A stretch of DNA of 64,000 nt from Actinomadura opuntiae (GTDB taxonomy: Bacteria; Actinomycetota; Actinomycetes; Streptosporangiales; Streptosporangiaceae): positions 1 to 64,000 of the forward strand of contig NZ_JASNWF010000005.1 of assembly GCF_030283205.1 (NCBI RefSeq), given 5' to 3'. The notes below the pieces were generated by a model, which was not told the DNA's origin, ran no database searches, and saw nothing but the letters and a program-made list of their open reading frames with translations. Position numbers and translations under genes: made by a program. Position 1 is the stretch's first letter. The number at the start of each line of letters is the position of its first letter. Shown in pieces: positions 48,239 through 57,900 of the stretch.

Positions 48239-48646
48239 GTGCGCGCTGAATGGCAGGCGCATATCGACGAACTCCTGCAGACCTACCAGGAGAAGCGCCG
48301 GCAGATCCAGGAGATGCAGTCCCGGCTGGAGACCATCGAGGCGTCGGCCGAGGCCGCCGACGGCATGGTCCGCGTCAAGGTCGACCGGCAGGGCCGGCTG
48401 ACGTCGCTGGAGTTCGACCCGCGGGCGTCCCGCAAGCTCGGCAGCGAGGAGCTCGCCGGCGCCGTCATGGAGGCGTCCAAGAAGGCCCAGTCGGACGTCG
48501 CGGAGCAGGTGCGCGAGGCGATGCAGGGCCTCGCGCCCGAGGGCGGGTCCGGTCAGGGCGGCGGGTTCGACCTCGCCAAGCTGCTTCCCGAACGGCCGGA
48601 CGACATCGAGGCCGTCCGGCAGCGCCTCGGGATCCCGCCGCTATGA
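48239..48646 (+). CDS. YbaB/EbfC-family nucleoid-associated-like protein
   Basis: 135 residues from GTG 48239 with AGAGGGG upstream. The N-terminal helix is heptad-like (YQEKRRQIQEMQSRLETIEA) and is followed by the YbaB core, DGMVRVKVDRQGRLTSLEFD and SEELAGAVMEASKKAQSDVA. YbaB-fold proteins recur as T7SS accessory proteins (EspL-like) in actinobacteria. It is first in the WXG100 and giant-toxin operon: the WXG100 start overlaps its stop (ATGA). Here a chaperone-like role for the secreted partners is likelier than DNA binding, but that is inference. Confidence 0.85.
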   Translation: MRAEWQAHIDELLQTYQEKRRQIQEMQSRLETIEASAEAADGMVRVKVDRQGRLTSLEFDPRASRKLGSEELAGAVMEASKKAQSDVAEQVREAMQGLAPEGGSGQGGGFDLAKLLPERPDDIEAVRQRLGIPPL

Positions 48647-48945
48647 CGTTCGACGGCTACGAGGTCGACACCGAGGCCCTCAAACGCGCCGGCGGCGGAT
48701 TCGACACCAACGCCAACACGCTGCAGCAGATCTTCGACACCCTCAACTCGGCGCTGCAGGCGGAGGGCAAGTGCTGGGGCGCCGACGAGACCGGACAGAA
48801 GTTCGAAGAGGGCTACGGCGAGCCCAGCAAGAGCGTCCTGGAGGCCTTCCCCAAGCTCAAGACGGGGTTGAACGGCATCAAGAAGGGCGTCGACGAGATG
48901 GCCAAGGAATACAAGAAGGCCGAAGACGCCTCGAGGCTGAAGTGA
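48643..48945 (+). CDS. WXG100-family T7SS protein (EsxA/B-like)
   Basis: Exactly 100 residues, the family length, with the start overlapping the upstream stop (ATGA). Two helices flank a turn CWGADETGQKFEEGYG, the WGxDExGxxF variant of the WXG turn seen in actinomycetes. The C-terminus carries the YxxxD/E secretion motif (EYKKAEDASRLK). It should be secreted through a type VII system, possibly as a heterodimer with the N-terminal domain of the giant protein encoded 8 bp downstream. No second small WXG100 partner is in the window, which fits that idea. Confidence 0.9.
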   Translation: MTFDGYEVDTEALKRAGGGFDTNANTLQQIFDTLNSALQAEGKCWGADETGQKFEEGYGEPSKSVLEAFPKLKTGLNGIKKGVDEMAKEYKKAEDASRLK

Positions 48946-48953
48946 GCTGATCC

Positions 48954-51900
48954 GTGGGTCTGGAAATCCCCGCCGAGGTCCAGTGGCTGTCGTGGATCGT
49001 CGGCTCCGACTGGCCCGAGGGCGACGAGACCGCGATGCGGCGCTGCGCGGCGGCCTGGCGGCAGGCCGCGACGTCCATCAACGAGCTCGTCGGCGACGTC
49101 ACCGGAACCGTCAACAACGTCCGCGGCACCCTGGACGCCGAGGCGGCCGAGAAGTTCCAGAAGAACGTCGAGCAGTGGATCACCACGGACCCGCGGCTGC
49201 TGCCCAGCATGGCCGAGTCCTGCGAGAAGCTCGCCGAGGTCCTCGACAACGGCGCGCTGGACATCGAGTACGCCAAGTACATGTTCATCGCGCTGCTGAT
49301 CGTCACGGCGATCGAGATCGCGATGCTGATCGCGGCGGCGTTCGAGACGTTCGGCGCGTCCACGGCGGGCATCCCGGTGGCGGAGGCCGCGGCCCAGACC
49401 TCCTCACGGCTGATCTTCAAGGAGCTGATGCAGAAGCTCAGCGAGAAGCTCGGGGAGAAGCTGCTCGCCTCCGTGCTGAAGGGCGCCGCGTTCGGCGCGC
49501 TGCAGGGCGGCGGGCTCGACCTGCTGGTCCAGGGCGTCCAGATCGCCGAGGGCAACCGCAAGGGCGTCGACTGGGGCAAGACCGCCGGCGCCACCTTCGA
49601 CGGCGCGATCGGCGGCGCCTTCTCCGGCGGCATCGCGCACGGCGCCGGCAAGATCCCGGGCGTCGGCGACGCCGCCGCCACCCCGCTCGGCAACATGTTC
49701 AAGGGCATGGCGCGCGAGGGCGCGTCCGAGGCCATCAGCGGCGTGGCCGGCACGGTCGCCACGTCCGCGATCCACGGCGACCCGCTGACCTGGGACGCCA
49801 TCGCCAAGGGCGCCACCTCCGGCGCGTTCGGCGGCGCGGTCGGCGGCGGTAAGGGCGGCCTGAACGACTTCGACGTCCCGACCCCGGGCGTCGAACCCAC
49901 CACGAACGTCACCCCGACGACGACGCACACGCCGTCAGTCGGCGACGGCGGCGACGGCGGTGGCAGCGGTGGTTCCGACGGCGGCGGTTCTTCGGGCGGC
50001 GGCTCGGGCGGTGGTGGCGGGACGCACGCCACCGGCGGCGGTGGCTCCTACGGGGGCGGCTCGTCGGGTGGTGGCGGCGGCTCCCACGGCGGTGGCGGTT
50101 CCAACGACGGCGGTGGCTCGGGGGGCGGCGGTGGTGGAAACCGCATCTCCACGCTGCTGGGCGACACCGGCGGCGGTGGCGGCGGCGGCTCCAGCCACGG
50201 CGCCACGCTCGCATCGGCGGCCCCGGAAGGCGGCGGCGGCTCGTCCTACTCGGGCGGCGGCTCGTCCGGCGGCGGCCTCGGCTCCAACCCCGCCGCCTAC
50301 AGCGGCGGCGCTCCCTCCGGCGCGGACGGCGGCGGCCCGGGCTCGTCCTCGCCGTTGGGCGGCGGTGCCCCGAGCGGCGCCGTCCCCATGGGCGGCGGGA
50401 CGGCCCCCGGTGGCGCGCCCGCGGCGGGCGGCGCCGGCGTCCCCGGCGGCGCGGCCCCGGCCCCGTCCACGGGCGCCGGTGGGACCGGCTCCCCAGGCTC
50501 CGGCGCGGGCTCGGGTTCCACCGGCTCCGGCGGTTCGGGCGGCTCCGGCAGTTCTGGCAGCGGCGCCCCGGGCGCGCGCCCCGCGGCGGGCGGCGGCGTT
50601 CCCGGCGGCACACCGTCCTCCCCGGTGGGTGGCAGCCCGTCCACCGGCTCCGGCTCGTCCGGCGGCGGCTCCGGCCGAGGCCGCGACGGCGCCCCCACCG
50701 AGGGCGCGACGCCGTCCTCCACCGGCAGCGACGGCCCGTCCTCCTCGCCCACCACCCCAGGCACCGGCGACGAACACACCCCCGCAGCGGGCGGCCACAC
50801 CGACCCGGCTGCCCACACCGAAACGCCCCCCGCGCCCGGCGACAGCACGACGCCCTCCGGCGACGAGCACACTCCGGCTCCGGGCGGCAACAACGAGACG
50901 TCCCCGCTGCACGAAGGCGGCACGCCGTCCACCGGCGACGAGCACACCCCCACCGCGGGCGACGGCAGCGCCCCGGCGGCCCGCGGCGACACGTCCGCCC
51001 CGCGCGAAGGCAGCACACCGCCCGGCGAGCACACGCCGTCCACCAGCGAGAACAACACCGCGCCGACCCGCGACCACAACACGCCACCCGCAGGCGAGAG
51101 CACCACGCCGTCCACCGGCAGCGAGCACACCCCTGCAACGGGCGGCGAGAGCACGCCTCCGGCAGGCCGCACCGACGCGCCTTCCGCAGGCAACGACGGC
51201 ACGCCGCCGACGGGTCGCACCGACGCGCCCGCCACCGGCGAAGGCAGCAGCACGGCACCCGAGAGCGCCGGTACGGAACCGTCCAGCGGCGGCTCCCCGT
51301 CGGCCTCGACCGACGGAACCGGCACCGATTCCGGAGGCGGCGGTTCCACCTCGGCGGACGGCGGCTCGATTCCCGAGGGCACCGGATCCCCGGCGCCTGA
51401 AGGCGGCGAGGCCCCGCCGACCAGCACGGCCGGCGCGTCCGACCACACGGCCGCCGACCAGCCCGACGCCATGGCGGAACCGCAGCACGACGGGTCCGGG
51501 ACGTCGGACGGCGGCCAGCCCGGCATCATCGCGGGCGTGCCCATGCCGATGGGCGGAATGGGCTCGATGGGCGGCGGCTCCGGCGTGCGCGGCGGCGGGT
51601 CGCCCGCGCCGTCCGGTGGCACCAGGGTCCGCACGTCGACCCCCGGGTCGGGACGTCCCGAGACCACGACCCGCTCTCCCAACGAGAACGGGCGCAGGGT
51701 TCCGAGGCCGTCCGACGGCTCCGTCCGCGAGAACGAGCCGCACACCGGCACCCCGGCACCGCACACGGAGAACGGGCCGCAGCCCGCGCACGAGACACCG
51801 ACCCCGACCGAGAACGCGGGTACGCCGGGCGACGAGGGCGGACGGTCCGCGCCGTCGCGTCCGCTGACCGACGACAACGCCGCCGCCGACCCGGCGCACC

Positions 51901-54900
51901 GGCCGATCGAGGACGTCGACGGCCAGGGCGTCGTCCGATCAGACGCCCCGCCCGCCGAGCCGGGACAGCCGGAGCAGACGCCGTCCAGCGGCGAGAACGC
52001 GCCGCCGGAACGTCCGCTGACCGAGGACAACGCTCCGGGCGAAAGCCCCATCCAGGACGTGGACGACCAGGGCGTCGTCCACGGCGACACGGAACCGGAG
52101 CACCGCGAGGCCGCCCCGCAGGACGGCGAGCCGGAGCAGCACAACAAGGAAAGCGGCGACGCGGGCGACCACGACCAGCCGTCCGGCGACGACACGCCGG
52201 GCGGCCACGACGAGCCGCAGAACCTCGCGGACGCCGAGCAGCAGGCGCGCGAGATCCTCGACCGGTTCGGCGACGACGCGCCCGCCGTCGACTTCTCCTC
52301 CCGGCCGATCGACCCGGCCGCCGTCCAGGAGATCAACCGCGCCCTCGGGCAGCTCGCCGCCGACTACCCCGGCACGATGCAGCGGCTCAACCGCATCGCG
52401 TCGATCGACATGCCCGGCGAGGGCGACACCCTCGCCTACGCGCGGCTGCACGGCGACGACCAGGGCATCTACATCAACGCGTCCGAGTTCGACGACAACG
52501 CGGCGCGCAACGAGGAGGGCGTGGCCGAGGAGGAGGACGGGTTCACCGTCCCCGGCGGCGGGTCGACCGAGGGCGTCTTCACCCACGAGTTCGGCCACCA
52601 GCTCGGGCAGCGGCTCCTCGAGGACCCGCAGATGCGGGCCGACCTGAACCAGGCGATCTCCGACGCGCTCGGCGTCCCCTACGACGCCACCCAGCCGCAC
52701 GACGCCGCGATGAAGGCCCGCATCGAGGACGCCCTCTCGCAGTACGGCGCGACGACGCCGCACGAGATGATGGCGGAGGCGTTCACCGAGTACCGCCTCG
52801 CCGAGAACCCGCGCGACCTGGCCCGCGCCATCGGCGGCGTCATGGACCGCCACCTCCGCGCCGAGACCCCGGAACCCACCCCGTCCACCGGCAACGACGG
52901 CGCACCCCACAGCCGCACGACGCTCCCCCACCAGCCGCACGACAACGGGACGCCCGGCGAGCCCTCGCGCACGCCCGGTGAGGGCCCGCCTCGCCACGAC
53001 GACGGCCAGATGCGCCCCGACGACGCCCGCCCGCGCGAAGGCGAGCCGAGCCACGCCCGAAGCGAGCAACCCCCACTCCACGACAGCGGCGAACTGCGCC
53101 CCGACGAGCGCGCCCCCGGCGAGGGCGAACAGCCCCGCCGTAACGACAGCGGCGAACTCCCCCTCGACGAAACCCGCCCCCACAACGAAACCGAACCCCG
53201 AACCGACGAGGGACAGCCGCGCTCGGACGAAACCGCACCACGCCGCGACGACCGCGAGCCCGGCGAAGGCGAGCAGCCACGCCGTAACGACAGCGGCGAA
53301 CTCCCCCTCGACGAAAGCCGCCCGCGCAACGAGACCGAACCCCGTCCCGACGACGGGCGTCCGCGCTCCAACGAAACGGAACCGCGTCCGGACGACGGCC
53401 GTCCGCGCGAAGGCGAGCCGACCCACACCCGGGGCGAGGAGCCCCTGCGCCACGACAGCGGCGAACTACGCCCCGACGAAAGCCGTCCGCGCCCGGACGA
53501 ACACACGCGTCCCGGCGAAGGCGAGGAAGGGCCGCAGTACCGGCGGTCCCGCTCCAGCGATGACGACCCCGACCCGACCGGCGGTGACGACTCCAACCCG
53601 CCGCCGCCCGACTCGCCCGCCGCGACCCCGGGTGAGGAGCCGCCCGCTCCCCGGATGCCGCACCAGCAGGCCGACTGGAACCCACCGCAGCACACCCGCG
53701 AGGGCGACCTCTCGCTCGCCCCGGACGAGCGGGTGGCGGACCATCCGGACCTCGCCGCCAACACCCGGTACACGGTGTACCAGACCGATCCGGTCACGGG
53801 TGAGCGGCTTCCCCGAAGCGTCGTCTACACGGACGGCGACCGCCGCGTCACGCACGTCACGAACTTCACCTCGGACGACCCGAACGTCCGCGTCGTCCCG
53901 CCGAACGACAACGTCGACGTCACCCGTCCGGAACCGGGCGTCACGCACAGGGTCGACCTCGGCCACGACAACCCGCACATCTTCCCCGGTGAAGAGGTCT
54001 CCACCGGTCACGGCGCCGCCCCGTCGGCCACCAGGTTCGATCCGCCGGCCGACGCCGTCCACCACACGTGGCCCGACACGTACGACGTCCGCAGGGAAGG
54101 GCCCTTCGCCACCCGGACGGACCTGCAGAGGCCCGCGAACGCGCGCATCGAGGTCCTCGGCCCGGGAGGCAAGCTCCACGGCGTTTTCTGGACCGACGGC
54201 AACGGCAACGTCACGCACGTCCGGACCTGGTACGGCGACAAGACGCACGGGTTCAACCCCGAACTCGGCGACAAGCCGGCGAAGGCCAAGGCCGCGGGCG
54301 TCCCCAAGCCGAACACCCACTACCTGATCGAACCGCACGAGCGGTTCAGGGTGGAGAACAACACCCAGCTCGATCCGCCCAGCGGCGCCCGCACCGGCGA
54401 CTTCGGTGACGGCAGCGTCAAGCCGGGCACGTTCGCCTACCACACGAACGACCGCGGCCAGGCGCAGACGGCCAGCGGACGCCCGGAGTACGACGCGGGC
54501 AAGGCGCAGCGGAACGAAAGCGTCCAGACGGACGTCGGCCGCACCGGCGGCGGCCATCACCCGCCCGGACGTACCGACCCCAAGCGCGTCGGCGAGTACC
54601 ACGGCGGCGAATTCGACGGCGGCCACATCTTCCCGCACGAGGCGCGCGGACCCGGCGAGAAGATCAACTACTTCCCCCAGGAGAGCAGGACCAACCGCGG
54701 CAACCACGGCACGGGCTTCACGCCGAGCGAGACCTGGCGCCACTCGTTCGAGGCGCACCTCTACGCCCAGCAGGAGGCCGGCCACACGATCCAGCGGATC
54801 GACTTCTTCCCCGAACCGAACGATCCGCGGGTCACGCCGGAGGTCGTCCACGTCCGCTGGACGGAGATGGTCCCGCCGCGCACCCCCGACGGGGAACCCG

Positions 54901-57900
54901 AGCTGTACACGCATTACCGCAGCTTCCACAACGTCGACCCGTCGCTGCGGGGCACCCCTCCCCCGCCGGGATCGATCCCGCCGGGCAGCGGCTCCGGACC
55001 GTCCACGCCGACGTCCCCGGGGCCGGACGAGCCGCAACGCCGCATGCGCGCCCCGCGCCCCGAACCGGGCGACGAGCGAGTGGCCCCGACCCCCGAGCGC
55101 ACCCCCGCCCCCGAACCAACACCGTCGCCCGAACCGACCACGACCCCCGAACCGGAGGCACCGGCGGCCGACGGGCGACCCGCCGAGACTGCGCCCCCGC
55201 CCGGCACGCCCACCGGCCGCGAGGCGGGGACGACGGAGGCCGCCCGCCCCGACGCCCGCTCGCACTACGGCTGGTACGAGTCGGAGGGACCGGCCACCGC
55301 GCCGCGCCCGGAGGCCGCTCCCGCCACTGGCGGACAGCACACGGTCGGCACTCCCCGCCCGGAGAGCCACGCGCCGGCCGAGGGCACCGCGCCGCGCAGC
55401 GAGAGCACCACGCCGCGCGCCGAGGGCACGGCGCCCCGTACCGAGAGCGGTGCGGGTGGGGAGACGGGGCCTCGGCGGGACGCCACGCTCGGTGCTCCTG
55501 AGGAGACCGCGCCCCGGCCTGAGGGGGACGTCCGCGGCGAGAGCGCCCGTCCCGCCTCCGAGCCGGTCACCGGGACGGGAGGCCCGCGTCCGGAGACTCC
55601 GCCGTCCTCCGTCGGGGACGGGACGCGCGCCGACAGCGGTCCCCGGCCCGCGGAGAACGCGCCGCCCACGCGCGGGACGACGCCCGGCGAGGACGGGACG
55701 CGGCTGGCGGACGCGGCGTCCCGATCCGATGCCGCGCCGCATCCGGAGACCGCGACGCGCACGGAGGCGGCGGCGCCCAGGGCGCGGGCGGCCGAGCCGG
55801 AGGGCGAGCGTCCTCGCACTGCCGATCCGGAGCTGATGCGCCGCGTCCACGAGAACGAGCAGATCCGGCAGATCGTGGACCAGGCGCGCGACACCGTGGT
55901 CAACGACCGCGGCGACCGGCTCGGCGACCTCCTGGACGACGACCTGCGCACCCGGCTGCCCGACCATCCGGAGCTGGCGCGGATCATCGAGGGGAACGGC
56001 CCGCCGCCGCTGACCAAGGCCGAGCAGGCGATCCACGACTCGCTGCTGGCCCGGCCCCGGACGCTGCACAGCCTGCTGACCCACCCGGAGGCCGTCCACA
56101 TCCTGGAGGAGTCCATCCGGGAGGTGAACGAGCGCGGCGCCGAGGTCATCGTGGACGAGGGTCCCACCCGGCCCGCCGAGACGCCGCTGGAGGAGTGGCA
56201 GACCGAGATCAGCGACCGCCTTATCCGCGAGATCGGCACGTCCCAGGCGCCCGGCCAGCCGGGCTTCGACCACGAGGCCCTCGCCGCCGAGCGGGCACGG
56301 GCGGGCGAGGACCGGCCGCTGGCGAAGGACAACCAGTTCGTCAACGACTACCTGGACGAGCTCTACCGCGCCGCCGACGAGCACAAGGACACGCTGCACG
56401 CCGTCCTCAGGGAACTGGCCAACGAACCCGAGGACGCCAAGATGCGGCCGGGCCGCAAGGACCGGGTCCGCGCGCTCGACAAGATCATCAACGAGAACGA
56501 GGGCGACGCCTCCACGCTCAACGACCTGCTGGGCGGCAAGGTCCAGTTCGGCAGCGTCTCGGACCTGTACCGCGCGCTCGACCGCGTGCAGGAGGTCACC
56601 CGCCGGCACGGCGTGCAGGTCGTGTCCATCAAGGACCGGCTGCGGAGCCCGCAGCCGAGCGGCTACCGGGACATCCGCATGACCGTGCGGATGCCGAACG
56701 GGCACATCGGCGAGCTCCGCCTGCACCTGAAGTCGTTCGACGCGGTCGCCGACCACGAGCACTCGCTGTACGAGGTCTCGCGCGACCTCCCGAACGTGGC
56801 CGAAGAAGGGGCCGCCCGAGGTGAGCGCGAGCCGCGGCTGACGCCGGAGGAGCGAGCCGTCCGGCTCGCGATCAACGCACGCCTCAATGAGCGCTTCAAC
56901 GAGGCCTTGGATCAGGCGCTGGCGCCGCCTCCGCGGAGCGGCGACGCGGCGGCCCCACCGGATGCCCCGCACCGTACGGACGGCCCGGACACCGCCTCCC
57001 GAGGCACCGCACCGCCCGAGCACGCGCCTGCCGACGGCACCGGACACGAAGTCAGGCAGCCCGCCGGAGAAGAACACCGACCGGGCCACGAGGACGGGCC
57101 GGCGCACGACCGGGACCAGGAGCACGAGTCCGGCTCGCCGCACGACGTCGAGATCCCGGAGGGCCTGCCCCCGCACCTGCACGAGGTGTTCCGCGGCAGC
57201 GACGAGACCCCGGCGGGCCGGTCGTTCCACGATCCGTCCGACCCGGCGATGCGCGACCTGGCGCGCCGGGTCCCGGCCGATCCGCAGCGTTTCGTCATCG
57301 ACGGGCACGCGGACGCGGACGGGCTGCGGCTCGGCGGCGGGCGCCGGCTCGGCGTGGACGACCTCGCCGACCTGATCGGCAACGACCCGGCGTGGGGCCG
57401 CCGCGAGGTCCTGCTGCTGGGCTGCCACACCGGCGACGGCGACTTCGCCGCCCGGCTGGCCGAGCGGCTCGGCGTCCCGGTCATCGCGCCGCACGGCCTC
57501 GCCTGGTCGGACGGCGACGGCAACGTGTACGCCTCGTCGGGCCATGCCGGCGCGGACGGCCAGCTGCGTCCCGGCCTGCCGCCGGACGGCTCCTGGACCG
57601 TCCACCACCCCGACGGCGCCACCACGCCCGGCGGCCAGGACGGATACGCCCCCGGCCACCCGCGCGAGGGCGCCGCACAGCCGCACGGTGACGCCGAGGC
57701 GCGCGGCCTGCGCGACTGGTTCCGGCGGCGCCGCGAGACCGAGCCGCCCGGCGACAACGCCCCGCCGCCGCACACCGGGTACGCCGACCCGAGACGTCCG
57801 GCACCCGGCCACGCCGATCCGCGGCACTCCGCGCCCGGCTACGGCGACCCCCGCCACCCGGCACCGGGCTACGGCCCCTCCGGTTACCCCCGTCACCCGG

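Noticed and set aside
48142..48249. 35-codon frame MSEEIIIMIALCVSVIV upstream of the YbaB gene
   Set aside because: The start lacks a good ribosome-binding site and the frame overlaps the YbaB start. It could be a leader peptide, but evidence is too weak to annotate.
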